64,000 nt of DNA from an uncultured Pseudanabaenaceae cyanobacterium (GCA_938017515.1 CALIJJ010000065.1:1-64000); one strand, 5' to 3'. Positions 1 through 9,959 are shown, counted from the stretch's first letter. Program-made: numbers and translations. The notes: generated from the letters alone by a model not told the origin.

Positions 1-411
1 CATCACGATGCAATTTTCACTGGCCGCCCAACAGGTCGGTCCCACTCCCACCCCATTGGCCAATCGCAACGCTTCCGCCTCTGGCAACAAACTGGCGCAA
101 TCTGTTTGCCTCACATCCGATCGCCGCAACTTCAGTGCCACTGGCTTGCCCCGCCAGCGCCCCAGCATCACCACTCCGCGATAGCCCAGGCCCAAAACGT
201 GCCAGCCCTGCAAACGCTTACTCGTGGGAAAGTTCGCATCAAAAAAGCCTTCAACGCCGAGCTGCTCCAGCTCTCGTAATCGCTGCCCTAACAGCGCTTC
301 AGGGCTTTCTGGATAAAGCAATCCCTCCACCACCGGACTCGCAGAATTCGCGAATAAATCGCAAATGGAGACAAACGGCAATGGAGGGAGCAAAGCATCA
401 AACGTAGGCAA
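1..411 (-). CDS. Putative Ser/Thr (RIO-like) protein kinase, partial, runs off the left edge
   Basis: Minus-strand open frame not in the ORF track; reads ...LQGWHVLGLGYRGVVMLGRWRGKPVALKLRRSD..., a glycine-rich loop plus VALK lysine motif. Start uncertain (TTG near 411). Confidence 0.5.
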   Translation of the reverse strand, partial: MPTFDALLPPLPFVSICDLFANSASPVVEGLLYPESPEALLGQRLRELEQLGVEGFFDANFPTSKRLQGWHVLGLGYRGVVMLGRWRGKPVALKLRRSDVRQTDCASLLPEAEALRLANGVGVGPTCWAASENCIVM

Positions 412-439
412 GGTGCTGAACGCGATCGTTACGCGATCG

Positions 440-1345
440 TTAATTGTCGCCGCCGACTTCGGCAGGAGTCGCTTCTTCCACCGCTTCCGCAGCTTCCGCC
501 TGGGCATCCGAACCCACGGGAGCCGTCACCGGACCTTTGGCAAGCTGCTCAATCTGATCCTTGTAGCGCGCTGGGGCCAGCGCCGCTGCATTCTCAAACA
601 GAGGCTCATATTCCCCAGAATCGCGCCCTTGATTCTTGAAGACCATGGCCTTCGCCAAAACGGGGCGGAAATCCTCCGCATTATCGGTCTGAACTTCGTC
701 GTAAATCTCGATGGCATCATCCACCCGATTCTGTTGGGTGTAGACCTCGCCCAACATCAGCTTCACCGCCGCCACGTCAATGTTGCCAGGGCTTAGTTCA
801 TTGGCGTCCGGAGCCAACTTCAGCGTGTCCTGGAGCAAACTCACCGCCGCCGTTGGACGATTTTCCTGCATCAGCAAAGCTGAGAGACTCTGGAGGGCCT
901 TGAGGTTGCCGGGTTGCTTCTCAATCAGCGTGCGGTAGGTCTGGGCAGCGGCTTCGCGATCGCCTGTCTGCTGCTGCACCTGCGCCAAAAGCACCTGATA
1001 GTCAGGATTCTCAGGGCTAAGTTCCGATAGCTTTTGCAACGGCTCAATGGACGCTTCAATATCGCCCAACTGAAGCTTAATCTCGATCAAACTTTCCAGC
1101 GCCGTGCGGTTAGTCGGCTCGCGCTGCAGCACTAGTTCAAAGCCCTTAGCCTGCTCCTCTAGCTGCTGCCGCTCCCCTTCGGGCACTGCCGCCGCATCGC
1201 CACCGCCCTGGGCACTACCGTATGAATCCGGCGCTGAACCTTGGAAAGCATTACCCAGCATGGGCGCAATGGAAATTCCGAGGAAGCCCACACAGCATAC
1301 CGCTAGAAAAATCTTGACCGCCCAATTACTCCGTTTCCGCGCCAC
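440..1345 (-). CDS. Tetratricopeptide-repeat protein with N-terminal membrane anchor
   Basis: 301 aa; hydrophobic N-terminus (VKIFLAVCCVGFLGIS) followed by TPR-like helices (LSPENPDYQVLLAQVQQQTGDREAAAQTYRTLIEKQP). Confidence 0.8.
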   Translation of the reverse strand: MARKRSNWAVKIFLAVCCVGFLGISIAPMLGNAFQGSAPDSYGSAQGGGDAAAVPEGERQQLEEQAKGFELVLQREPTNRTALESLIEIKLQLGDIEASIEPLQKLSELSPENPDYQVLLAQVQQQTGDREAAAQTYRTLIEKQPGNLKALQSLSALLMQENRPTAAVSLLQDTLKLAPDANELSPGNIDVAAVKLMLGEVYTQQNRVDDAIEIYDEVQTDNAEDFRPVLAKAMVFKNQGRDSGEYEPLFENAAALAPARYKDQIEQLAKGPVTAPVGSDAQAEAAEAVEEATPAEVGGDN

Positions 1346-1941
1346 GTTCCTTTGCCTCTCAATTGCAAACTTGTGATGTCTCGCTCAAAACCGACCGACT
1401 TTGCTCGGCGAATCTTGAGCAGCGCCCGCGCTTCAAACGCTCACTTGCGTATTGATGAGGACACGTTTCCTAACATATCGCAAGCTTCCTGGGATGGTCT
1501 TTCACAGAATGCCGCTTGTCAAGGGCTGAGCCTACAAAATTTTGCAGCGAGTCCACGAAAATCTCAGCGGCCTATAAGTCTTGACGATAAAATAAATTAG
1601 ACGAGAAAGAAGACAGCGATGGCCGCGGAGCTTCGCGAGGGAACGACTCCCCAGGAGGGAGATGCCCCCAAACCCTTCTTTCGTGTTTGTTCTATGAATT
1701 TTCAGTAAAAAAATCATTATTCAGAGGCTTTCGTAAAAAAAACCACTGATTAGTGATCTATTTTTCTGGATCTAATAAGGAACCAACGAACATATAGATA
1801 AGGGTGGCAACACCCCGTGGGTCCTTCTGGCACAAGTGGTACCCTGAGTTTGGACTTTCCCTGGTGATGGTTTCATTCCAGTGGGAATACTGACATCACG
1901 GCTATCGTGCGTGAAAAAAGGAACGCTCCTATTTACCTCGT

Positions 1942-1985
1942 TTGGTATCCCCGGCTTGGTATCTCCGGCCTGGTATCTCTGGCCC
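1942..1985. repeat. Three imperfect ~15-bp tandem repeats (TTGGTATCtCCGGCc)
   Basis: Direct reading: ttggtatccccggc / ttggtatctccggcc / tggtatctctggccc, just upstream of the CDS at 2033. Confidence 0.7.
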
Positions 1986-2032
1986 TGTCGGAATACCCGT
2001 AGCGGTCACACATAATCACTCTCCCGCCCCCC

Positions 2033-2959
2033 ATGACAGCGAACACAGCAGCTAATACAGCTCCAGGCAAATCGTCATCCCGCGGTGCAACTCCAGCAGC
2101 AGCCAACACGCTGCCTCTGCGCCAGGAGCCCATTCCGCAGCCGAGTGAACCGATGCAGTTTCGGGCCATTGGCCTGGTGCGGGCACGCTACACTCCAAGC
2201 GAAGAGCAGATCACGAAAGGGATATGCACAACACCTGATGGGGCAACCATCGAGGCCGTTTTGCTCGGTCGCATCATGAGCCTGGTCAAAAAGCACATTG
2301 ACCTGGAGCAAGAGCATCTTTGGGTGGTCTATCCCAGAACACGCGAAAAAGAGGGCGATCTCCATGTTCAAGTCGTGGGGGTTTGGGAGCCGGAAACACT
2401 ACAGAAAGACATCCTCAAGGGCGATGAACCCGAGGATTCGGAAGAAGGCTTGCCTCGCCCGGTCCGACCGAAGCCTCCCATCAAGTCTTCAGACGATCTA
2501 GAGGACGGCTATTTTTCCATTCGCGGAGAAGTTGTGTTCCATTCGATGGAACGTCAGCACATTGTCATCAAGATTAAGCAGGCACCCAAGCCCAACGATC
2601 GCAAGGGGCGCAGCTTTAAGCTTCAGCTCAAGGGAAAACTGGGCCCGAAAGCCATTCACCACTTCTGGGATCTGAAGGTCATCCGCGAGGGCGATCAGCT
2701 GGTCGTCAAGGAAGGCATTTGCATCGGTGCGATTCCCCAACGACGCTCCTTCCGCAAGGGCGGTGGTGGCGGCGGCGGTCGTCGTCCCGGCGGTCGCCGT
2801 CCCGGTGGCCCCCCGCAGCGTCGCCCCGGCGCTGGTGGTCCGCCTCGACGCGTCGAAGGCGGTGGCAGTCGTCCCACAAAGACCAAGCCGGTGCTGAAGA
2901 AACGCGAAGACCAGTCTGAGGGTGAAGCTCCGGCACAGTCTCAACCCGTGGAAAGCTAG
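2033..2959 (+). CDS. Conserved cyanobacterial hypothetical protein with Arg/Gly-rich low-complexity tail
   Basis: 308 aa; globular core (FSIRGEVVFHSMERQHIVIKIKQAP...HHFWDLKVIREGDQLVVKEG) then GGGGGGGRRPGGRRPGGPPQRRPGAGGPPRR. Confidence 0.7.
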   Translation: MTANTAANTAPGKSSSRGATPAAANTLPLRQEPIPQPSEPMQFRAIGLVRARYTPSEEQITKGICTTPDGATIEAVLLGRIMSLVKKHIDLEQEHLWVVYPRTREKEGDLHVQVVGVWEPETLQKDILKGDEPEDSEEGLPRPVRPKPPIKSSDDLEDGYFSIRGEVVFHSMERQHIVIKIKQAPKPNDRKGRSFKLQLKGKLGPKAIHHFWDLKVIREGDQLVVKEGICIGAIPQRRSFRKGGGGGGGRRPGGRRPGGPPQRRPGAGGPPRRVEGGGSRPTKTKPVLKKREDQSEGEAPAQSQPVES

Positions 2960-3000
2960 GCTCACAGGTCTAAGGGCTATATTCCTTACCAATCCCATCA

Positions 3001-3042
3001 AAAAGCCAGCGGGAGCGTTGTAACACTCCCGCTGGCTTTTTT
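3001..3042. terminator. Bidirectional intrinsic terminator between convergent genes
   Basis: AAAAGCCAGCGGGAG-cgttgtaaca-CTCCCGCTGGCTTTTTT, perfect stem. Confidence 0.9.
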
Positions 3043-3094
3043 GGGTTCTACAGTCCCGTCCACAGGCTTCTGCTTCAACGTAAGGCAATGGAAA

Positions 3095-4330
3095 TTAGGC
3101 AGGGCCGATGGCTGCGATCGCCTTCTCCAGGGCGATCGCCACATGGGTCCAGTGGGTACCCCCCTGGCAAAACACCACATAGGGCTCCCTCAATGGACCA
3201 TCCGCCGAAAATTCCGACGTGCTCCCATCCACAAACGTCCCCCCCGCCATCACCAACTCGCTTTCGTACCCCGGCTGATTCCCCGGCGTGGGGTCCAAAT
3301 AGGAACCCACGGGCGAAACCTGCTGAATCGCCTTACAAAACGCCACCAGCTTCTCCGGTGAGCCCAGACGAATCGCCTGGATCACATCCCGCCGCTGCGC
3401 CTGGGGCAGCGGATTCACGTCATAGCCAAGGTCATGGAAGACCTGGGCCACCAGATGCGTCCCCTTAATCGCCTCTCCCACCATCTGAGGTGCCAAGAAC
3501 AGTCCCTGGAACATCAGACGGCTTTGATCAAACGTCGCTCCTCCCTCACTGCCAATCCCCGGTGCCGTCAAACGACAGGCAGTAGCTTCAACTAAATCGG
3601 CCTTGCCTGCCACATAACCTCCAGCGGTAACAATGGTGCCCCCAGGGTTCTTAATTAGGGAACCCGCCATGAGATCAGCACCGACCGCCGTGGGCTCTCG
3701 ATCTTCAATAAATTCGCCATAGCAATTGTCCACAAAGCAAACGGTGTTGGGATTTTGCCGCTTCACGCTCTGAACAATGCGCTCGATCTGATCAATCGAC
3801 AGGCTCTGGCGCCAGGAATATCCGCAGGAGCGCTGAATCAAGACGAGGCGAGTGCGATCGCCCACCGCCGTCCCTAGGCCATCCCAATCAATGCCCCCAT
3901 CCGCCGCTAGCTCCAACTGCCGATAGTCCACACCAAAATCCTTCAGGGAGCCCTGCCCTTCCCCCCGCAGACCAATGACTTCCTCCAGCGTGTCATAGGG
4001 CGCCCCAGCCACCGCCAGCATCTCGTCTCCAGGACGCAGCACACCATAGAGCGCCGAGGCGATCGCATGGGTCCCCGAGACAAACTGCACTCGCACAATC
4101 GCAGCCTCAGCACCAAAAACCTCGGCATAGACTTGGTCCAGAACCTGGCGCCCCAAGTCATCGTGGCCATAGCCACTCACACTAGAGAAATGGTGCACAC
4201 CCACACGATGATTCCGAAACGCCATCAGGACACGACGCAAATTTTCCTTGACCTGTGTGTCAATTCCCGAAAAGATCTTAAGGAGTGCATCTTCTGCTTG
4301 ACGAATTGGCTTTTGATACTGATCAACCAT
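3095..4330 (-). CDS. Methionine gamma-lyase family / aluminium-resistance (YnbB-like) PLP-dependent protein
   Basis: 411 aa; VHHFSSVSGYGHDDLGRQVLDQVYAEVFGAEAAIVRVQFVSGTHAIASALYG and NPNTVCFVDNCYGEFIE...GSLIKNPGGTI are typical of this family. Confidence 0.85.
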   Translation of the reverse strand: MVDQYQKPIRQAEDALLKIFSGIDTQVKENLRRVLMAFRNHRVGVHHFSSVSGYGHDDLGRQVLDQVYAEVFGAEAAIVRVQFVSGTHAIASALYGVLRPGDEMLAVAGAPYDTLEEVIGLRGEGQGSLKDFGVDYRQLELAADGGIDWDGLGTAVGDRTRLVLIQRSCGYSWRQSLSIDQIERIVQSVKRQNPNTVCFVDNCYGEFIEDREPTAVGADLMAGSLIKNPGGTIVTAGGYVAGKADLVEATACRLTAPGIGSEGGATFDQSRLMFQGLFLAPQMVGEAIKGTHLVAQVFHDLGYDVNPLPQAQRRDVIQAIRLGSPEKLVAFCKAIQQVSPVGSYLDPTPGNQPGYESELVMAGGTFVDGSTSEFSADGPLREPYVVFCQGGTHWTHVAIALEKAIAAIGPA

Positions 4331-4577
4331 CGGTCTGCTTAATAATCGGATATGATGCGAACAGTGGACGGACTAATTCTCCAGTATGCGCTACGAAGAG
4401 ACCGCCACTGTTCCATCGAATTTCTATCGCTTCCGGCCTTATACCAAGCCCTTCCCAAGAGCGTCTTGGTAGCCACCGGTCTTTTCTGAAAAGTAGGTCC
4501 TTGCCCGAAGAAGGATCCCCAAGACCTGAAGAGGCCTTCTTCGCGTAGGAAGTTTCTGTCGTTTCTCCAACCTCTGC

Positions 4578-5402
4578 ATGACTGTCGCAATTGATAAAAA
4601 GCAGCTTCCCGTTGAGTGGCCCACATTACTATTCATGGCAGCTGTCCATGTCGGTGCCCTCTTTGCCCTACTGCCCAGTAACTTTAGTTGGAAAGCTGTG
4701 GGTCTACTGGTGTTCCTCCACTGGTTCACCGGCTGTCTTGGCATTACCTTGGGCTGGCACCGTCTCATCTCCCATCGCAGCTTCAAGACTCCCAAGTGGC
4801 TAGAATATTTTTTCGTATTCTGCGGCAGCTTATCCTGCCAAAGTGGACCCACTGAGTGGGTCGGCCTCCATCGCCACCACCATGCCCACTCCGATCAGGC
4901 GATCGATCACCATGATTCCAACAAGGGCTTCTGGTGGAGCCATATTGGATGGCTATTTCGCGAAGTTCCTGCGAAGCAAGAAATTGCTCGCTTCACCCGC
5001 GATATCGCCAACGACCCGGTCTATCGTTTCTTCGACAAGTATTTCTTGCCCCTGCAAATTGCGCTGGGCCTAGTTCTTTACGCCTTCGGTGGCTGGTCCT
5101 TTGTGGTCTGGGGCATTTTTGTTCGCCTGGTTGTGGTCTACCACTGCACCTGGTTCGTCAACAGCGCCACCCACAAGTTTGGCTACCGCACCTACGAAGA
5201 CTCCGGCGACAAATCCACCAACTGCTGGTGGGTCGCAGTCTTGACCTATGGCGAAGGCTGGCACAACAACCACCACCGCTTTCAATACTCAGCTCGCCAC
5301 GGGCTGAAGTGGTGGGAGTTTGATGTGACCTGGCTAACGATTGCAACACTCCAGCGTTTAGGCTTAGCCCAGGATGTCAAGCTAGCACGCACTGAGTCTT
5401 AG
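4578..5402 (+). CDS. desC: Acyl-CoA/acyl-lipid delta-9 desaturase
   Basis: 274 aa with three histidine boxes: HRLISHRSF, HRHHHAHSD, GEGWHNNHH. Confidence 0.85.
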   Translation: MTVAIDKKQLPVEWPTLLFMAAVHVGALFALLPSNFSWKAVGLLVFLHWFTGCLGITLGWHRLISHRSFKTPKWLEYFFVFCGSLSCQSGPTEWVGLHRHHHAHSDQAIDHHDSNKGFWWSHIGWLFREVPAKQEIARFTRDIANDPVYRFFDKYFLPLQIALGLVLYAFGGWSFVVWGIFVRLVVVYHCTWFVNSATHKFGYRTYEDSGDKSTNCWWVAVLTYGEGWHNNHHRFQYSARHGLKWWEFDVTWLTIATLQRLGLAQDVKLARTES

Positions 5403-5470
5403 ATTGTGAATAAACTGCAGCTTCCATGTCTTTTGAGCTGGTGAGCCGCCCAACAAGCAATCGATAAATC

Positions 5471-5505
5471 AAAAAAGCGGACGCCCTAGGAGCGTCCGCT
5501 TTTTT
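5471..5505. terminator. Intrinsic terminator downstream of the desC-like gene
   Basis: AAAAAAGCGGACGC-cctagga-GCGTCCGCTTTTT. Confidence 0.9.
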
Positions 5506-5657
5506 GTGAGTCTTTGCTCGGGGTCCAAGCCACAAGCGCCCTCTATTCAAAACACAACTGATCAAAACGCAACTGAACTCAACCACGCGATTGGCATCCC
5601 CCAGCCAGCAGAATCGTATGAACAGAAGACTCGCATGAACAGGACCAAGGCTGCTCT

Positions 5658-6002
5658 CTAAGCCGAGACCAAGGGTTCCTCTAAACGCAAGCCTAAGAGC
5701 ACAAAAATTCTTCGCTCCACTTCCCCGGATACGCCACTGGAAGCTGTCCCTTGGGCAACCAAGCGACGGTGGATCTGCGCATAGCTTTCTAGGGACGTAA
5801 TGACGCGCTCAATCTGCACATCATCCAAGTAAAGACCTTCCACCACAGCATTCAGATCAGCATCCTCTGTGGCAGAGAGGTTACGGCCCGGCGCTGCCAC
5901 CACACGGAGGCGATCGCGTCGCTGATGAAGCAACCGACGGATATAGTACTGGGCCATCAAAGACAGGTCACAAACGGGCCTCTGCGGTTGAAACTCTTGC
6001 AT
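5658..6002 (-). CDS. Conserved hypothetical protein
   Basis: 114 aa ORF between two desaturase genes; reads as an ordered protein with no recognised domain. Confidence 0.55.
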   Translation of the reverse strand: MQEFQPQRPVCDLSLMAQYYIRRLLHQRRDRLRVVAAPGRNLSATEDADLNAVVEGLYLDDVQIERVITSLESYAQIHRRLVAQGTASSGVSGEVERRIFVLLGLRLEEPLVSA

Positions 6003-6245
6003 CGTCGGTAGACTTCCCCAGACCTATCAGCGCAGAACGTAATGGAAATTACTTTTCCCAGAGAATTGTATTGCACACTACAGAACGAATAATGCGCCAT
6101 TTGACGTAGATTCCAACAGGAGAGCGCACTTACCACGTACCAGCCAAGACACGAATCATGCTATATGTGATGAGGTTTGTTGAGATTCATTAACATCTCT
6201 CAGGCTTTCTTAACTCCTTTGACCTCTATCGCTTCAATAACTTGC

Positions 6246-7313
6246 ATGGTCACCACACCCAAAGCTCTCAGTGTTCCTGTTCCCGGTAAGCTACCTGATC
6301 TCGACCCCAGCGTGCGCCTCCGAGACGTCATTCAGACCATCCCGAAGGAAGTATTCGAGAAGAATGCGATCAAAGCCTGGACAACCGTGCTCATCAGCGT
6401 TGTCTCTGTCGTTGGCTCCTATGCCTTGCTGGCGCTGTCTCCTTGGTACTTGCTCCCCTTTGCCTGGGCATTGACAGGAACAGCACTGACGGGCTGGTTC
6501 GTGGTGGGTCATGACTGTGGTCATCGTTCCTTTTCCAACAGCACCCGCGTCAATAACATCGTGGGTCACCTGGCTTTTCTGCCGCTGTTCTACCCCTTCC
6601 ACGCTTGGCGCATCCTGCATAACTACCACCACAAGCACACCAACAAATTGGATGTGGACAATGCTTGGGACCCTGCGTTTCCCGAAGAGTTCTTGGAATC
6701 CTCCAAACCCATGCAACTCATTTATGGGATGCTGCGCGGTCGGTTCTGGTGGCTAGGCTCCATCGCTCACTGGGCAACCCGCCACTTTGCTTGGAATAGC
6801 TTTGAAGGCAAGCAACGCGAGCAGATTCGCTTCTCAGCATTGTTTGTGATCGTGGGTGCGGCGATCGCCTTCCCCGTCATGGTTGCCACCCTCGGCGTTT
6901 GGGGCGTCATCAAGTTCTGGTTGTTGCCTTGGATGGTCTACCACTTCTGGATGAGCACCTTCACCATCGTTCACCACACCGCACCGGACATCCCTTTCCG
7001 TCCCGCCAACGTCTGGAATGAAGCCCAAGCTCAGCTCGCCGGCACCGTGCATTGCGATTACCCCGCTTGGGTCGAGTTCCTCTGCCACGACATCAACGTC
7101 CACATTCCCCACCATGTGAGCACCGCTATTCCGTCCTACAACCTGCGTAAAGCCCACCACATGATGCAGGAAACCTGGGGCGAGCACATGATTGAGCGGA
7201 AGTTCTCCTGGGCTTTGATGAAGGAAATTACCGAGCACTGTCAGGTCTATTGCGAAGACTACTGGTACCAGAGCATTACTTCCCTGCGCGCCAAGCATGC
7301 TGCCAAGGTGTAG
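6246..7313 (+). CDS. desA: Acyl-lipid delta-12 desaturase
   Basis: Start re-assigned to ATG 6246 (MVTTPKALSVPVPGKLPDLDPSVRLRDVIQTIP). Histidine boxes HDCGH, HNYHH, HIPHH. Confidence 0.9.
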   Translation: MVTTPKALSVPVPGKLPDLDPSVRLRDVIQTIPKEVFEKNAIKAWTTVLISVVSVVGSYALLALSPWYLLPFAWALTGTALTGWFVVGHDCGHRSFSNSTRVNNIVGHLAFLPLFYPFHAWRILHNYHHKHTNKLDVDNAWDPAFPEEFLESSKPMQLIYGMLRGRFWWLGSIAHWATRHFAWNSFEGKQREQIRFSALFVIVGAAIAFPVMVATLGVWGVIKFWLLPWMVYHFWMSTFTIVHHTAPDIPFRPANVWNEAQAQLAGTVHCDYPAWVEFLCHDINVHIPHHVSTAIPSYNLRKAHHMMQETWGEHMIERKFSWALMKEITEHCQVYCEDYWYQSITSLRAKHAAKV

Positions 7314-7431
7314 CTCAAGATTGGCGAGGAAACACTTGAGTTTCGGCCACCAATTCCGACATCACTTGACTTGACGCCCTAAAATTGCGTCTCGCGATCA
7401 AGCAAAAAACGCAGCGTATCGCTGACAATAG

Positions 7432-7466
7432 GGAGGCATGGAGATAACCCCGTGCCTCTTTTTTTG
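7432..7466 (+). terminator. Probable intrinsic terminator after desA
   Basis: gaggcatgg-agataa-ccccgtgcctc followed by a T run. Confidence 0.7.
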
Positions 7467-7495
7467 ACTTATTGATTTTTATTGAAGCTGGCGCT

Positions 7496-8377
7496 ATGTT
7501 TCAACGCATTCTAATTTGCACCGACCTCAGCGATGGCATTGAGCGCCTAGTACAATTCGTGCCTCAGCTTGCCCAAACCGGCGCGGAAAAACTTGTGTTC
7601 CTACACAGCGTTCCGATGGAAGACGACTGTGAGATACCCCATGAAGACCGTGAAGCCGTCCATGCGGCCAAGCAGGCTCTGGCTCCCGCCCTTGAAGCTT
7701 CAGTGCAACAGGCGGCAAAAGATCAGGGGACCGAGGTTATCGTCGAAGTCGATTCCGGCTCCCCAGGAGGTGCCATACTCGCAGCCCTGAAGAAGCACAA
7801 TATTGATCTAGTGCTGTTCGGGTCGCCCATCCGCAGCCTACTCACCCAAAAGCTATTTGGTAGCACTGCCGCCGGTCTTTCCAGCAAGATCCAGTGCCCC
7901 ATGATGACGTTGCGTCCTCCCGTCGTTTCAACCTACATGGAAGCAGAGCTGGCCATTCGTTGCCAGAACCTCTTTAGCCAATTGCTGGTTCCCTACGACG
8001 GTAGCAAGTCCGCCAACTACACCCTGGCTCAGATCAAAAAGCAGGTGACAGACAATCCAAAGTCAACGCTCAAGGGTTGCACCCTAGTGTGGGTGATCGA
8101 TACGGGCAGCCGCTTCCAGAAAGATGAGGCAGATGTTAAGGCCCAGCTAGCCCAAGCCCAAGCAGAGCTCGAAGCCGTCGGTTTGACCGTCGAGATCAGG
8201 CTGAAGAAAGGGACACCCATGGAACAGATCATGCGAACGGCGACCGTGGAGGATATCAGCGCGATCGCCCTCTCCGACAGCAAACCCAATCGCCTCCTTG
8301 AGTGGTCCGTCTCCAGCTTCGGCACTGAAGTCCTGCGCCAATCCTGGCACCCCGTCCTGTTCTTCCCTCCGGCCTAA
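7496..8377 (+). CDS. Tandem-domain universal stress protein (UspA family)
   Basis: MFQRILICTDLSDGIERLVQFVPQLAQ... and a second domain FSQLLVPYDGSKSANYTL...; ATG at 7496 preferred over upstream start 7472. Confidence 0.85.
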   Translation: MFQRILICTDLSDGIERLVQFVPQLAQTGAEKLVFLHSVPMEDDCEIPHEDREAVHAAKQALAPALEASVQQAAKDQGTEVIVEVDSGSPGGAILAALKKHNIDLVLFGSPIRSLLTQKLFGSTAAGLSSKIQCPMMTLRPPVVSTYMEAELAIRCQNLFSQLLVPYDGSKSANYTLAQIKKQVTDNPKSTLKGCTLVWVIDTGSRFQKDEADVKAQLAQAQAELEAVGLTVEIRLKKGTPMEQIMRTATVEDISAIALSDSKPNRLLEWSVSSFGTEVLRQSWHPVLFFPPA

Positions 8378-8384
8378 AAGCGGT

Positions 8385-9959
8385 CTAAGCCTCTAAGCCC
8401 GGAATCCGCGTGCCGCCCACCTTCTCCAGGGAGTCCAAATTCTCCTGCACCTTAGGCTTGATGTGGTCAAGCTCGTGACGCAGCATCTCCTTACTGATGG
8501 TGGGTTGCTCTGCCCCCTGCCAGGTACGGGCATTGATAATCCACTGCTTCATCAAACCGCACTGCGCAGGATTAATTTTAGTGGTGAGGAGGTGAGAACA
8601 GCGCTGGGGCTCCTCCAGGGCAAAGAACAAAATGCGATAGTTGCCTTGCTCCGAAAGAATCGACAGGTATTCCTGGCCTTGGGCACTTTTCAAATCCAGA
8701 TAGCAGGTCAGCCAGCGGGCCTCTTCTGAATCATGGTAGAAGCGATTGTGCAGAGCGGTCAGCCACATCACCATGGGGTGGGGTGACATGGTGCAAAGGA
8801 AATTGCGATAGATCTGAGTATAGAGACGGCTCATCTTGAGCTGCTCGATCTCTTCTTTGGGAAGCATCACCCACAGCGTTAGCAGTGGGTCGGTACTGGT
8901 CTTGATTTTCCGCGGAAAGACAATGCGCTTGATGGGCTTGTTCTTAGGCCAAGCCTGGAGATAACAAATTTCCTCCGCCGTTGGCGGCGCATCAGCCCCT
9001 TTGCGATCATCCTTCAGGACCGGAAGCCGAGCCAGCGTTGACTGAATTCGGTGGCCAATTTGACGCCCCACATCAAAACGCTGATCCAGGGGATTGAGAT
9101 TTTGAATAATCTCTTCGATCTTCTGAGGGCGATCTTCGACCTTCTTGGCCAGACAGGCGTAGATCAAATTGGACAAACTGCCGGGCACCTTGAGGTCCGG
9201 TATCACCTCCTCAAGCTTGCGAGGCTCCTGAAAATGATGGGCCTTGTACCAGCCCCCGAACGTATGATTTTCGGTGTAGACCGGCAGCTTACCGGTGAGG
9301 CTCTGGTACATCAAAATGCCCAGGCTATAGATATCTGAGCGCTGATCCAGCTCCTTGCCTTCCATCTGCTCCGGCGAAGAATAGGCCAGCGTCCCCATGA
9401 ATCCCTGGGTCTGGCTTGCGTCTTCCTGCAACAACTTGGCAATGCCAAAGTCTAAGACCTTGGACAGCTCCCCCATGGTCTCGTCAGGGGTCACCAAAAT
9501 ATTGCTGGGCTTGATATCCCGGTGAATGATGGGACACATCTTGCCATCCACCGAAATCCCTTCATGGGCAGCCTTGAGCCCCATGCAGGTCTGGCGCATG
9601 ATGCCCAAAAAGCGGGGCAACGCCAGGGGCTGCTTTTGAATCAGGGTGCTGAGGTTCTCCCCCTGAAGATATTCCATGACGTAGAACGGAATATCGTTCT
9701 CATCGACGCCAAAATCACTGACGCGGACAATGTGAATACTTTTTTGGCCCAACTGGGCGCAGGTGCGGGCTTCTGAGAAGAAGCGATCGCGCATCTTCTC
9801 ACTCAGCAGTGTTTGGGAGAGAAATTTAACCGCAACCGCGCCGCCCAGAAGCACATGCTTAGCGAGATAGACACGGCCCATTGCCCCTTTTCCCACCAGC
9901 TCGATGAGCTCGTAGCGACTATCAAGGACACGGCCTACATTGGGGTCGGGAGATGCCAT
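8385..9959 (-). CDS. Serine/threonine protein kinase with C-terminal domain of unknown function
   Basis: DSRYELIELVGKGAMGRVYLAKH, VAVKFL, IIHRDIKPSNILV, LDFGIAK. Start re-assigned to ATG 9959 (MASPDPNVGRV). Confidence 0.9.
   Translation of the reverse strand: MASPDPNVGRVLDSRYELIELVGKGAMGRVYLAKHVLLGGAVAVKFLSQTLLSEKMRDRFFSEARTCAQLGQKSIHIVRVSDFGVDENDIPFYVMEYLQGENLSTLIQKQPLALPRFLGIMRQTCMGLKAAHEGISVDGKMCPIIHRDIKPSNILVTPDETMGELSKVLDFGIAKLLQEDASQTQGFMGTLAYSSPEQMEGKELDQRSDIYSLGILMYQSLTGKLPVYTENHTFGGWYKAHHFQEPRKLEEVIPDLKVPGSLSNLIYACLAKKVEDRPQKIEEIIQNLNPLDQRFDVGRQIGHRIQSTLARLPVLKDDRKGADAPPTAEEICYLQAWPKNKPIKRIVFPRKIKTSTDPLLTLWVMLPKEEIEQLKMSRLYTQIYRNFLCTMSPHPMVMWLTALHNRFYHDSEEARWLTCYLDLKSAQGQEYLSILSEQGNYRILFFALEEPQRCSHLLTTKINPAQCGLMKQWIINARTWQGAEQPTISKEMLRHELDHIKPKVQENLDSLEKVGGTRIPGLEA

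Noticed and set aside
2498-3088. 196-aa minus-strand ORF
   Set aside because: Antisense of the RGG-tail gene (Thr/Ala-rich GTATAGTTTAAAT) and runs through the terminator.
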